Source: JBFJWU01 sp041623475 [NCBI: bacterium] (GTDB lineage: Bacteria > J088). Taken from it: a DNA stretch of 22,917 bases. The notes beneath the pieces are model-generated. The model was not told the DNA's origin, ran no database searches, and saw only the letters and a list, made by a program, of their open reading frames with translations. Within the stretch, counting starts at the first letter, position 1; each line of letters opens with the position of its first letter. The position numbers and the translations under genes were made by a program. The stretch is from NCBI GenBank assembly GCA_041623475.1, contig JBFJWU010000005.1, positions 1-22,917 of the forward strand, written 5' to 3'. Below are positions 1-9,070 of this stretch, one piece after another.

Positions 1-1
1 A

Positions 2-526
2 GTCGAGACCGTCCAGGAGGGCGGCCTGGTCAAACATGTCTATGCGATAACCGACGCCGGTCGCGAGGCGTTTATGGAATGGCTGCGCATGCCGGAAAAA
101 TCGATTCCGGAAATGAAAGAACCGTTTCTGCTGAAGCTGATCTTTTTTGACAAACTCAGCAAAGAGGATGCCCTGCACCAGATCGAACTGCAGATTCGCA
201 AAACCGACGACGCGATCGAGGAATTCCGCGAAGTCCGCGACGAGTACCAGGTCGGGGTCACCAGTTTCCAGCGCACCGTATCCGACCTGGGAATCATTAT
301 TCTCGAGGCCCGCCGGGTCTTCCTGGCCAAACTGCACGACATGGTCCGCAAAGGCCGCCTGTCCCGCCACGAGCCCTTGTTCAACGATGAAGTTATCGAA
401 CTGGGAAAAGAACTGGCAAAACAGTTGATGGAACTGGTGGACGAAGGCGCGTTTTCGCTGGAAGATCTGCTGACCTTCGCCCAGGGCATCCTGCCCGAAC
501 CGTCTGGGGCTGACGAGGACGCGTAG
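2..526 (+). CDS. PadR-family transcriptional regulator (5' end outside window)
   Basis: The reading frame is open from the first bases of the window, so the N-terminus lies upstream; 174 residues are visible. The first part (ending in YAITDAGREAFMEWL) is the wing and end of a PadR winged-helix domain, where a Y-x-I/L-T-x-x-G-R pattern is characteristic. The rest is a helical, charged C-terminal region of the Vir/PadR-C type that normally forms the dimer. PadR proteins are mostly repressors that bind DNA as dimers and often control adjacent efflux or stress genes; the target here is not visible. An internal ATG at 74 would remove the wing and is unlikely to be the true start. The next gene begins 236 bp downstream. 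The family call is fairly firm; the ligand is unknown. Confidence 0.8.
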   Translation, partial: VETVQEGGLVKHVYAITDAGREAFMEWLRMPEKSIPEMKEPFLLKLIFFDKLSKEDALHQIELQIRKTDDAIEEFREVRDEYQVGVTSFQRTVSDLGIIILEARRVFLAKLHDMVRKGRLSRHEPLFNDEVIELGKELAKQLMELVDEGAFSLEDLLTFAQGILPEPSGADEDA

Positions 527-762
527 CGTCGATCCCGAGAATATTGAATCGATACAACCGCCGTTGAATGTCGGCAGCCCCGGCGGATCCGAAATGGAGT
601 TCCAATCGATCCGCTCGCGGCAGCCGTCAGGGTCCGGGTGCCGTCTAACGGTCAGCATACAGCGCTCGGCGGCGAATCGGAGTGATATGCCAAAATATTG
701 TTTCAACGTGCGGTGTGAGCAAGTTGTAAGATCCGCCAACAATTGAACGAAAGATTATGTTT

Positions 763-1539
763 ATGGCCAGCATCCTGATTGTTGACGACAGTCCCGTAGT
801 AACACATGCGGTCAGTACGGAACTCCGCGCAATGGGTCACGCGGTGTCTTCGGCAAAAAGCTTGTCGGACATCATTGCCCAGTTGGAAGACAAAGACATC
901 GACATCTTGATCCTTGATTTGAATATGCCAACTCTGTCAGGTGAACAACTGGGCGGGTACCTGAAACACCGGCTGGACGGAATCAAAGTAATTATCTATA
1001 GCGGCGACACACACGAACGAATGTCACAAGCCGCGATGGCAATTGGCGCCAGCAAGTACGTTGAGAAAACTGAGGACTTGTTCCCGCTGCGCGAAGCGAT
1101 CAATTCGGTTCTGGGTATCGAGACCTCCAAAATGGCTGCCAATCGACCGGCGACACCAAAGCGAGAGCGCCTGCGGAATATCATCCTGGTTGATGATGAT
1201 CTGGCACAGGTTCGGATGCTGGAAGTCTTGGTTGGCCGCATGGACGACATTCGGTTTTTCGGCTTTGAGTCACCCTGGAGTTTGATGTCTGTGGACACAC
1301 AATCCGGTGGAGCGCTTGTCCTGATGGACGTCAATCTTGTCGGCTCGACAACCGGCGACGAATTTGCCAGACGTTTTCGTGCGACACCGCTGGGCAAAAT
1401 GTCGCGAATTTATCTGTACTCCGGTATCCCTGGTAGTGAATTGGCGAGACTGGCAAAAGACTGCGGTGCCGACGGGTTTCTGGAAAAAGGCACACCGGCC
1501 GCGCAGTTGGCCAGTCAATTGACTGAGTTACTGAACTGA
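763..1539 (+). CDS. Tandem receiver-domain (REC-REC) response regulator without output domain
   Basis: The 258-residue protein consists of two CheY-like receiver domains and nothing else. REC1 (about residues 3-118) has the acidic pair D8/D9, the phospho-acceptor D52 (in LILDLNMP), S80 and K102. REC2 (about 138-256) has D144-D146, acceptor D189 (in LMDVNL), S220 and K242. Both sets look intact, so both domains could be phosphorylated. With no DNA-binding or enzymatic domain it would act by protein contact, or as a phosphate relay or sink. No histidine kinase is in the window. An ATG at 757 is also in frame; 763 is preferred because a purine run (748-753) then sits about 9 nt upstream. Its C-terminus resembles that of the next gene (CGADGFLEK versus CGADGFIEK), so the two are probably paralogues. 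The DNA here looks AT-richer than its neighbours. Confidence 0.85.
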   Translation: MASILIVDDSPVVTHAVSTELRAMGHAVSSAKSLSDIIAQLEDKDIDILILDLNMPTLSGEQLGGYLKHRLDGIKVIIYSGDTHERMSQAAMAIGASKYVEKTEDLFPLREAINSVLGIETSKMAANRPATPKRERLRNIILVDDDLAQVRMLEVLVGRMDDIRFFGFESPWSLMSVDTQSGGALVLMDVNLVGSTTGDEFARRFRATPLGKMSRIYLYSGIPGSELARLAKDCGADGFLEKGTPAAQLASQLTELLN

Positions 1540-1544
1540 GTCCA

Positions 1545-1559
1545 GGTCTCGTTTAGACC
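1545..1559 (+). terminator. Small hairpin just after the REC-REC stop codon
   Basis: GGTCT and AGACC pair around the loop CGTTT, starting five bases after the stop codon at 1537-1539. The stem is short and is followed only by CGTTT, not a true U-run, so this is at best a weak terminator or an mRNA 3'-end stabiliser. Confidence 0.25.
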
Positions 1560-1692
1560 CGTTTACCGATGTAAGCAAAACATTACAAAAATTGCTAAAT
1601 TAAGACCGGAAACTGACCCGCAGGCCACGCTTTGTCATTTCGGACTTGCGCCAGTGGTCGCCAATCAGGCATTGGCCTGGACTGAATCGCTG

Positions 1693-2115
1693 ATGAAAAA
1701 TCCCGTTGCAAGTGGAAATCCCGGTGATCGCTCCGCAATCCGGGTCCTGATCGTCGATGACAGTCCCGTCGCGCGGTATTTCGCAGATACTGCCCTGGCC
1801 GCCGCAGGATATACAACCCGTACTACGGAAAATCTTTGGTTCTCACCCCTGATTAAGACGTTCCAGCCATCAGTCGTCCTGGTCGATCAGAACATTGGCA
1901 GGGACCAGGGGCACCTGGCGATCAAAGCATTGCGAAACAACTGGCTGACCAGTGACATCTGTGTTGCTCTTTACTCATCACTGGATGCCAATCTGCTCGA
2001 CCAATTGGCGGGCGAGTGCGGTGCCGATGGTTTTATTGAAAAGACGGACGATCCGAAACAACTGGTCGCCAGATTTGAACAGCTTCTGAATTCATTTCAG
2101 GAACGCCATCCATAA
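1693..2115 (+). CDS. Single-domain response regulator (stand-alone receiver)
   Basis: A 140-residue protein made of one receiver domain. The visible active-site residues, numbered from the ATG at 1693, are D22/D23 (VLIVDDSP), acceptor D65 (in VLVDQNIG), S95 and K117 (in GFIEK). The usual D-x-x-M-P turn after the acceptor is replaced by DQNIG, a non-standard loop that could alter partner choice. A GTG at 1654 would add 13 residues; neither start has a convincing ribosome site. It follows the REC-REC gene on the same strand after about 150 bp and shares its C-terminal signature, which suggests duplication and a shared kinase or partner. It ends 14 bp before the convergent fumC stop. The domain is certain; its pathway is unknown. 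Confidence 0.82.
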   Translation: MKNPVASGNPGDRSAIRVLIVDDSPVARYFADTALAAAGYTTRTTENLWFSPLIKTFQPSVVLVDQNIGRDQGHLAIKALRNNWLTSDICVALYSSLDANLLDQLAGECGADGFIEKTDDPKQLVARFEQLLNSFQERHP

Positions 2116-2129
2116 CCCGCGACAACTGA

Positions 2130-3527
<1,398 letters not shown>

Positions 3528-3592
3528 GCCAACACTCCAGTTTGCAAAAAGGAAACCCGCCAGGTGCCAAAGCCGGCCCGGCGGAAAAGAAA

Positions 3593-3598
3593 ATTGTA
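3593..3598 (-). promoter_or_regulatory. Possible -10 box for fumC
   Basis: Read on the minus strand this is TACAAT, five of six bases of the sigma70 -10 consensus, about 65 nt before the fumC start. No clear -35 hexamer is seen at normal spacing, so the call is weak; fumC could also be read through from srkA. Confidence 0.3.
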
Positions 3599-3643
3599 AC
3601 AGGTGGATCCGGAAAAACTACAGCCTGGCCGGCACGTAACCGG

Positions 3644-4690
3644 TCAGCTCCAGGCTTCACCGCCACGGATGATGTGCAGCTGCTCGCGAAGGTCGGTCAA
3701 CTGGCCGATCCAGTATTGTTCGGTACCGAACTCGGGAAAAATGTTCTGGAATGCCGGATCGTCGGTGCGGCTGGCGATCCATGCGCTGAAGTGGACGAAA
3801 CGGAGAGCCCTCAACGGCTCGATCAGGGCCAGCGTGCTGGTGTCGAATTCGCGAAACTCCTGGTAAGCGCCGCGGATTTCCTGCTGCAGTTCGCGGGCGT
3901 AGCCGTCGCGACCGGCCGCCAGCAGCCACAGGTCCTGGACACAGGGACCGTTGACCATGTCGTCAAAGTCCAGCAACTGGAAGCCATGATCCGGTCGCCA
4001 CAGCAGGTTGCCCAGATGGCAGTCGCCGTGGATCCGCTGGAACGGGACGCCATCCATGCGCTGGTCGGTTTCATCGCAGATTTGTTCCACGACCTGCACA
4101 TAATCACTGCGGATATCGCCAGGCAGCAGTTCCAGTTCCAGAATCGTCTGCAGGTTGCGCCGGCCGTAGATGTCTGCCGTCAGCTCAATCCGGTATTCGG
4201 CATCGAACTCGGCACCAACATTATGGACCCGGGCAATCAGCCGACCCAGGCGGCGGGCCTTTTCATCATCCAGTTCATCCGGGATTCGACCGCCCCGCAT
4301 CGGAAACAGGGCAAACCAGATCTCGGTGTCCGGGTCCTGACCCAGGGTACCGCCGTCGGGAAGGTCAACCGGGGCAATAACCGGAAGTTCGGCCTCTTCC
4401 AGGTCCATCAGGAAATCGTGTTCGTCCAGGATCTGGTCACGGCTCCAGCGCCCTGGCCGATAAAATTTGGCAACCAGGAATCGGTCGCTGGGGTTATCGG
4501 CTTCTTCCATGCCCGCAAGTTCGATTTGGTAGACCCGGTTCTCCAGGCTGTTGAGCGCCAGGCACCGACCGGTGCTGCGAAACCCGGCAGCTTCGACAGC
4601 ATCCAGGATCCGCTCGGGCGTTAACTGGTAAAACAGTTGCGTTTGCTTGTCGCCCCATGCGGACGTGGTCGATGGTGGTTCGCTGGCCAT
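3644..4690 (-). CDS. srkA: SrkA/YihE-like stress-response serine/threonine protein kinase
   Basis: A 348-residue member of the APH/choline-kinase-like fold, colinear with E. coli SrkA (YihE/RdoA), a kinase linked to Cpx and oxidative stress survival. Visible features are LNSLENRVYQI (46-56, glycine-poor N-lobe as in YihE), the lysine in VAKFYRPGRW (K75), DQILDEH (85-91), the catalytic loop HGDCHLGN (H221, D223, N228) and the metal-binding DFDD (D241, D243) followed by NGPCVQDLW. Every core catalytic residue is present. The ATG at 4690 has no ribosome site; instead a GATAAT box lies 7 nt upstream, suggesting a leaderless transcript. It is divergent from the glycosyltransferase gene and lies upstream of fumC on the same strand. 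The family assignment is strong; the physiological substrate is unknown. Confidence 0.9.
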   Translation of the reverse strand: MASEPPSTTSAWGDKQTQLFYQLTPERILDAVEAAGFRSTGRCLALNSLENRVYQIELAGMEEADNPSDRFLVAKFYRPGRWSRDQILDEHDFLMDLEEAELPVIAPVDLPDGGTLGQDPDTEIWFALFPMRGGRIPDELDDEKARRLGRLIARVHNVGAEFDAEYRIELTADIYGRRNLQTILELELLPGDIRSDYVQVVEQICDETDQRMDGVPFQRIHGDCHLGNLLWRPDHGFQLLDFDDMVNGPCVQDLWLLAAGRDGYARELQQEIRGAYQEFREFDTSTLALIEPLRALRFVHFSAWIASRTDDPAFQNIFPEFGTEQYWIGQLTDLREQLHIIRGGEAWS

Positions 4691-4707
4691 GGTTTACATT
4701 ATCTGTT
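4691..4707. promoter_or_regulatory. 17-bp divergent promoter region with overlapping -10 boxes
   Basis: Only 17 bp separate the srkA ATG from the likely GTG of the glycosyltransferase gene. The segment holds TACATT on the plus strand (4695-4700), 7 nt before the GTG, and GATAAT on the minus strand (4698-4703), 7 nt before the ATG. The two boxes overlap, so both genes would start as leaderless mRNAs from a near-symmetric AT-rich core. No ribosome site and no good -35 is visible on either side. Confidence 0.4.
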
Positions 4708-6198
4708 GTGGGCCGTAAGCAACATTCCGTAAATCATGCCGCGCCATTTCTGACGCCGGCATTGTGCGCCGTCATTGGTGTCGCAGTCCTGTTGCGACTG
4801 GTCGGCCTGGACGCGTTCGGGCTGTGGAACGACGAAATCATGTCGGTCATGGTCGCACGACGGCCGCTGGGCGAGGTGCTCGCACGATTAATGGCCGATG
4901 TCCACCCACCGCTGTATTTCCTGGTCCTGAGCGCCTGGGGCAAACTGACCGGGTTCGGCGACGGCATGGTTCGACTGCCGTCAGCGGTCTTTGGGATCAG
5001 TGCCATAGGTGCATTTGTCTGGCTGGTGCGGGCAATCCTGCCCATCCGCGTTGGCCGGGTTGCAACGATCCTGTTTGCCCTGTCATCGCTGCAGATCTAT
5101 TACAGCCACGAGGCACGACCGTACAGCCTGCTGGTGCTTTGGACTGTTCTGTCCATGGCCCTGTTTGTCCGGCTGGTGCAGCGACCGGGTCGACGATTGG
5201 CGGCTGGACTGGTACTGGTGACGGCAGCCGGACTGTACAGTCATTACTTTTTTGGCCTGGTGCCGCTGGTTCAGGCGAGCATTGTCTGCCTGGCGCTGGC
5301 CATTGGGCAGCTGCCGCAGGCGCGCCAGCAGACGATGCATGTGGCTTTGTCGCTGGCCGTTGGCGGACTCCTGTTTGCACCGTGGCTGCCCAGCCTGTTC
5401 CGGCAATTAGGATCGGTCGGCGACCAGTTCTGGGTACCGGAACCGGATCTGGTCTGGCTGGTCAAGATCCCGTGGATGTTCCTGGGCGCAACCCGCCCGG
5501 CGTGGGCAGAACCGGCGACACTATGGCACCACGGCGCAACCGCACTTGTTGCCCTCGTCATCCTGCTGGTCGCCGGCCGGCGGTTGGGGATCATCAGGGG
5601 CGGCGACGATCCTGACACAACGGACAGCAGCAGCGTCTGGGATAAACGGCTTGTTCTGATTCTGGCGGTAACCTGGCTGGCGTTGCCGATGCTGGTGGCC
5701 TTTGTCTGGTCGATTTTCCGGACACCGGTATTGACACCGCGCAACCTGCTGGTGGTCAGCCCGGCCCTGCCAATCCTGCTGGCGCTGGCCTGGGCGGCAG
5801 TACCACCGCGGGCCAGCGCTGTCCTGCTGGCAGCGGCAATCGGCCTGGGGTTGGGCAACCAGGTTCACTTTTCGACGAACGGACACTATCCGTCGTTGCG
5901 GGAACCCGCAGCGTATGTTGCCGTGCAGCGTCGGGACCGTGACGGCTTTGTCTTTGATCCGCCGCGACAACGGTCCGAGTTTTCCTATTACGAAAAAGTC
6001 CCCATTTCCCGGATTGAGAAATTCGACGCTCCGGTTTCTCGATTCGGGCGCATCTGGCAGGTGGTTTACAAAGCGGGCGAATGGAATGACAGCGTTGCCC
6101 GCAACTTGTCGTTGCAGGGGTTCCGGTTGGTCGAACACCGCGAATTCGACCAGGTCGTCGTGATCCTCTGGGCCCGTGGCGGTGGCGGCTTGCGATGA
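4708..6198 (+). CDS. GT39/ArnT-like multi-pass membrane glycosyltransferase
   Basis: An integral membrane protein of about 496 residues with roughly ten or more hydrophobic segments, of the dolichyl-phosphate-mannose mannosyltransferase/ArnT superfamily (GT-C fold). These enzymes use a polyprenyl-phosphate sugar and work on the periplasmic face. Diagnostic features are the acidic pair in the first periplasmic loop (LWNDE; D42 and E43 from the GTG), DVHPPLYF (64-71) and YYSHEARPYSLL (about 130-141), all typical of this superfamily. The C-terminal quarter is soluble. The start is uncertain: an ATG at 4657 is in frame but would overlap the divergent srkA coding region by 34 bp, so the GTG at 4708 is preferred. 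The acceptor (lipid, protein or cell-wall glycan) cannot be told from sequence. Confidence 0.8.
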   Translation: MGRKQHSVNHAAPFLTPALCAVIGVAVLLRLVGLDAFGLWNDEIMSVMVARRPLGEVLARLMADVHPPLYFLVLSAWGKLTGFGDGMVRLPSAVFGISAIGAFVWLVRAILPIRVGRVATILFALSSLQIYYSHEARPYSLLVLWTVLSMALFVRLVQRPGRRLAAGLVLVTAAGLYSHYFFGLVPLVQASIVCLALAIGQLPQARQQTMHVALSLAVGGLLFAPWLPSLFRQLGSVGDQFWVPEPDLVWLVKIPWMFLGATRPAWAEPATLWHHGATALVALVILLVAGRRLGIIRGGDDPDTTDSSSVWDKRLVLILAVTWLALPMLVAFVWSIFRTPVLTPRNLLVVSPALPILLALAWAAVPPRASAVLLAAAIGLGLGNQVHFSTNGHYPSLREPAAYVAVQRRDRDGFVFDPPRQRSEFSYYEKVPISRIEKFDAPVSRFGRIWQVVYKAGEWNDSVARNLSLQGFRLVEHREFDQVVVILWARGGGGLR

Positions 6199-6256
6199 TC
6201 CGTAGAATGAGGGTTCTTCCTGAACTCGTCACGATCCGGTGGGGGACCGTACACGC

Positions 6257-6613
6257 GTGAGCGACGAACTGACACCAGACCAGCTGGCCGAACTGCGCCA
6301 GGACCTGGCGACGCTACAGGGCGAACTGGCTGAACAGCACCAGCGAACCGCTGCCAACGCAGGCATTGTCGACCTGGACCAGCCGATCGGCCGGCTGTCA
6401 CGCATGGATGCGATGCAGGAACAGCAGATGGCGCGCGAACAATTGCGCCGCCTGGAAGTCCGGCAGGCACGGGTGGGGTCGGCGTTGGAGCGAATGGATC
6501 GCAATGAGTATGGCTGGTGCAGCAGTTGCGACGAACCAATTCCCTGGCCCCGCCTGAAGGTCAGTCCCGAGGCATTGACCTGCGTCGAATGCCACGAAGG
6601 CCTGGGTGGCTGA
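6257..6613 (+). CDS. DksA/TraR-family C4 zinc-finger protein
   Basis: A 118-residue protein with a helical N-terminal coiled-coil region (about 5-80, rich in Glu, Gln and Arg) and a C-terminal zinc finger with C88, C91, C109 and C112 (CSSC...CVEC). DksA/TraR proteins enter the RNA polymerase secondary channel and change promoter output, often with ppGpp. The pattern is a short DksA-like type; the usual two acidic residues at the coiled-coil tip cannot be assigned with confidence. The GTG at 6257 is chosen because GGGGGA (6240-6245) sits about 11 nt upstream; a GTG at 6239 is also in frame. It is 58 bp after the glycosyltransferase gene and its stop is one base before the next ATG. Regulator of this operon or of global transcription: both are possible. 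Confidence 0.83.
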   Translation: MSDELTPDQLAELRQDLATLQGELAEQHQRTAANAGIVDLDQPIGRLSRMDAMQEQQMAREQLRRLEVRQARVGSALERMDRNEYGWCSSCDEPIPWPRLKVSPEALTCVECHEGLGG

Positions 6614-6614
6614 T

Positions 6615-7076
6615 ATGCCCAGTCGTTCGATTGATGAGGTGCGCGATTCGTTCGAAGGACTTGCCCAGCGCCTGGACGGCCAGCTGATGATGTACCAGCG
6701 GGCGTTGATGGATTCCAGCGTCGAAGTCAGGAACCTGAGCCCCGGTGGCATTGATAATGAATTCGGCTTCCATCTGCATGTCTGGCACTGGCAGTTTGCC
6801 CGGCGCCAGCGGACCGCTGACGGTGAAACGGCCGAGGCCATGATCAAGATTAAATACACTGAACCCATGTTTACGTCCCAGGCCGCCGCGATTGAGCTGG
6901 GCATCAGCGCCTCGATCTTTCGCCCCGGCAGCGGTGCGGTCTGGCAGCAGTCCGCCACCGAACAGGTCACGATCGACCAGATCGAAACGGCGGGGATGGG
7001 CTTGATTATCCAGGAGCGCCTGCGGGCCGCCGAGCACATGCTGAAGGAGCATATCCAGGACGAACCATTATGGTGA
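6615..7076 (+). CDS. Conserved-looking protein of unknown function
   Basis: A 153-residue soluble protein that I do not recognise. It opens with an amphipathic helical stretch (IDEVRDSFEGLAQRLDG), has an aromatic, His-rich segment (FGFHLHVWHWQF, about residues 51-62), and ends with a predicted helix (RLRAAEHMLKEHI). There is no signal peptide, membrane segment or metal motif beyond the His/Trp cluster. The start is set at ATG 6615, right after the DksA-like stop (6611-6613); an in-frame GTG at 6606 would overlap it. Its stop overlaps the ATG of the next gene by 7 bp, so it is very likely translated as part of the operon. Its position between a DksA-like factor and a membrane protein gives no firm functional hint. 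Confidence 0.72.
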   Translation: MPSRSIDEVRDSFEGLAQRLDGQLMMYQRALMDSSVEVRNLSPGGIDNEFGFHLHVWHWQFARRQRTADGETAEAMIKIKYTEPMFTSQAAAIELGISASIFRPGSGAVWQQSATEQVTIDQIETAGMGLIIQERLRAAEHMLKEHIQDEPLW

Positions 7077-7519
7077 CGCAACCGACATCAGAGCCCGAAA
7101 TCGAGCCTGCGGATCCGGTTGCCCGGCGCAACCTGGCAGCCCTGGTGGTCATCGTCGTTGCTGGCGGGATGTTGGTCCTGGGGCGACTGGACGGGTTCCT
7201 GGACGAACTGGAACGCCAGGCGGTCAATGATCCCGAAGGCGCAATGGCCCGGGCGTCGACGTTGCTGCAATTTGCCCTCGCAGGCCTGTCGATTGTCTGC
7301 GCCCTGTGCGGCGCGGTGATCCTGCGGATCTCGGTCCTGACCTTTCGCAGCGGCCAGTTTCCGCCGCCGGGCTCGGCAGTGATTCGCGACCTGCCCGTTG
7401 TTGCAGGGCCAGCAGCGCGACTGCGTGGGCTGCTGGGCGTCGCCGGTGCCGGGGTTCTGTTCGTCTCGGCGCTGTACATCATCACGTTGTTTGACCGTTT
7501 CGAACGGCTGCTGGGCTGA
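7070..7519 (+). CDS. Small inner-membrane protein, three predicted helices
   Basis: A 149-residue protein with hydrophobic segments at about 21-40, 66-88 and 120-140 and a short polar N-terminus rich in Pro and Glu (TQPTSEPEIEPADP). The first loop (about 41-65) is acidic (DGFLDELERQ). No known family is recognised. It starts inside the end of the preceding gene (7-bp overlap, AGGA about 9 nt upstream), and the next gene begins five bases after its stop, so it belongs to the same transcription unit. Its role is unknown; it may anchor or partner one of the soluble neighbours. Confidence 0.72.
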   Translation: MVTQPTSEPEIEPADPVARRNLAALVVIVVAGGMLVLGRLDGFLDELERQAVNDPEGAMARASTLLQFALAGLSIVCALCGAVILRISVLTFRSGQFPPPGSAVIRDLPVVAGPAARLRGLLGVAGAGVLFVSALYIITLFDRFERLLG

Positions 7520-7523
7520 TCAG

Positions 7524-8039
7524 TTGACCGGCACGCTGCCAGACGAGGTGCAGTTCTGGGTGGACCAACTGGATCTGGAGCGGCACCCCGAGGGCGGCTA
7601 TTATCGCGAGACGTATCGTGCCAACGTGGTCGTCCCGGAAAAAGTATTGCCAGCCGGTTTTGCCGGTCCACGAAACGCATCGACGGCAATCTACTACCTG
7701 CTGCCCGCGGGTCACGTGTCGGCGCTGCATCGCATCCCGTCGGACGAAGTCTGGCACTGGTATGCGGGCGGCTCGTTGACGATCCACATGCTGGATGACG
7801 ATGGCCGTCGCCACGACATTCGCCTGGGCCAGTCGATCGCTGATGCCTGCCTGCCGCAGGTGGTCGTCCCGGCCGGTGTCTGGTTTGGCGCAACCGTCGA
7901 CGACCCCTCACTGTATGTCCTGGCCGGTTGCACTGTCGCGCCGGGATTTGATTTTGACGATTTTGAACCAGGGGACCGATCGGTGCTGCGGGCACAGTTC
8001 CCCGAGCATATCGCACTGATTGAGAGTCTAAGCACATGA
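7524..8039 (+). CDS. DUF985 (cupin_5) family protein
   Basis: A 171-residue single-domain beta-barrel (cupin) protein. The family hallmarks are all visible: HPEGGYYRETY (21-31), the STAIYYLL strand (53-60), HRIPSDEVWHWYAGG (69-83, with H69, E75 and H78 as likely metal or ligand contacts) and VVVPAGVWFGA (113-123). The biochemical role of DUF985 proteins is not settled; they are suspected to bind small sugar-like or acidic ligands. The start is the unusual TTG at 7524; a GTG at 7548 is possible, but starting there drops part of the conserved N-terminus. The reading frame stays open back into the previous gene, so the start rests on context. Its stop overlaps the next start codon (ATGA), indicating translational coupling to the SDR. 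Confidence 0.87.
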   Translation: MTGTLPDEVQFWVDQLDLERHPEGGYYRETYRANVVVPEKVLPAGFAGPRNASTAIYYLLPAGHVSALHRIPSDEVWHWYAGGSLTIHMLDDDGRRHDIRLGQSIADACLPQVVVPAGVWFGATVDDPSLYVLAGCTVAPGFDFDDFEPGDRSVLRAQFPEHIALIESLST

Positions 8040-9067
8040 TTAGTGGACCTGTTCTGGTAACCGGCGGATCGGGGTTTCTGGGTTCGCGGATCGTCGACGA
8101 GTTGCAGATCCGCTACCCGGAAGCGCCGATCCGGATCCTTGACCTGGTTCCGCCCAAAGACCGGCACCGTGGGGTTGAATTTGTCCAGGGAGATATTGCC
8201 GACCGAGGCACCTGCGACCAGGCGTGCGTCGGCGTAGAAACAGTGATCCATTGCGCATCATTGATTGACTGGGGCGCCGCTGCGCGGAAACGGCTGCAGC
8301 GGACCAACGTCCGGGGCACCCGGAACATGCTGGACGCAGCGACAGCGGTCGGGGTGCGGGCGTTTATTTATACGAGCAGCCTGGACGTGGTCCTGGACTG
8401 GGGCCCGATTGTCGATGGCGACGAATCGCTGCCGTATCCGGCACAGCACCGGGATCATTACAGCCGCTCAAAAACAGCGGCCGAGCAGATGACCATCGCC
8501 GCCGACTGTGCGACGATGCGGACCTGCTCGATCCGGCCGTGCGGCATGTTTGGCGAGGACGATCCGTACCATATCGGCCGGTTCCTGCAGGCCTTGCGAG
8601 CCGGCCAACTGAAAATGCGGGTGGGTGATGGCTCGACACGGTTCGAGCATGTTTACGTGGGCAATGTGGCATGGACCCATGCGGCGGCGGTGGCTGACCT
8701 GCTGGGTGACGCAACAGCGCTTGCCGGGAATTGTTACTTCGTAACCGATCGCCCGGCCGAAAACTTCCTCGATTTTTTTGCGCCGTTGGCGGTGGAGCTG
8801 GGATTTACGTTGCCGCCCCCGAACCGCTACCTGCCAACAGGCATTGCCCGGGCGCTGGGCGCGGCCGTGGAATTCCTGACCTGGCCGATCAGCCGGGTCA
8901 GCGGCTGGACCCCGTCGTTGACCCGGGCCAGCGTCGCGGCGATAACCACCGACACGACCTTCAAGACCGACCGCATCTGGAGCGACCTGGGCCAGGGTCC
9001 GAAGTACGACCCGGAATTATCCATGCGGCAGACCATTGACTGGTACAAACAGCGGGAACCTGCCTGA
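8036..9067 (+). CDS. 3-beta-hydroxysteroid dehydrogenase/isomerase-like extended SDR
   Basis: A 343-residue NAD(P)-dependent extended short-chain dehydrogenase. The Rossmann motif VTGGSGFLG occupies 8-16, the acidic residue after beta-2 is D37 (RILDLVPP; NAD preference likely), and D53 follows in QGDIAD. The catalytic set is S114/S115 (YTSS) with Y142 and K146 (HYSRSK). The overall pattern (IDWGAAARKRLQRTNVRGT, then YTSSLDVV) is that of the 3-beta-HSD branch, whose members oxidise sterol, hopanoid or nucleotide-sugar-like alcohols. A moderately hydrophobic stretch near 283-300 may touch membrane. It is the last gene of the plus-strand operon, overlaps the DUF985 stop, and ends 3 bp from the convergent arfB stop. 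The true substrate cannot be named. Confidence 0.87.
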   Translation: MISGPVLVTGGSGFLGSRIVDELQIRYPEAPIRILDLVPPKDRHRGVEFVQGDIADRGTCDQACVGVETVIHCASLIDWGAAARKRLQRTNVRGTRNMLDAATAVGVRAFIYTSSLDVVLDWGPIVDGDESLPYPAQHRDHYSRSKTAAEQMTIAADCATMRTCSIRPCGMFGEDDPYHIGRFLQALRAGQLKMRVGDGSTRFEHVYVGNVAWTHAAAVADLLGDATALAGNCYFVTDRPAENFLDFFAPLAVELGFTLPPPNRYLPTGIARALGAAVEFLTWPISRVSGWTPSLTRASVAAITTDTTFKTDRIWSDLGQGPKYDPELSMRQTIDWYKQREPA

Positions 9068-9070
9068 ACC

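Noticed and set aside
527-756. Possible small RNA or tRNA upstream of the REC-REC gene
   Set aside because: No cloverleaf or strong terminator hairpin is visible; only a weak TAAGAT box at 727-732 without a matching -35.
1513-1524. Perfect palindrome AGTCAATTGACT near the end of the REC-REC gene
   Set aside because: It encodes ordinary residues of the last helix; one 12-bp palindrome inside a gene is not evidence of an operator.
3542-4624. Long plus-strand open frame antisense to the srkA-like gene
   Set aside because: Its translation is Gln/Pro/Val-rich without family motifs, while the opposite strand has a complete kinase; it is a codon-bias shadow.
4764-5615. Plus-strand frame overlapping the glycosyltransferase gene in another frame
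   Set aside because: The real gene has clear superfamily motifs and membrane segments; this frame is Arg/Gly/Pro-rich noise.
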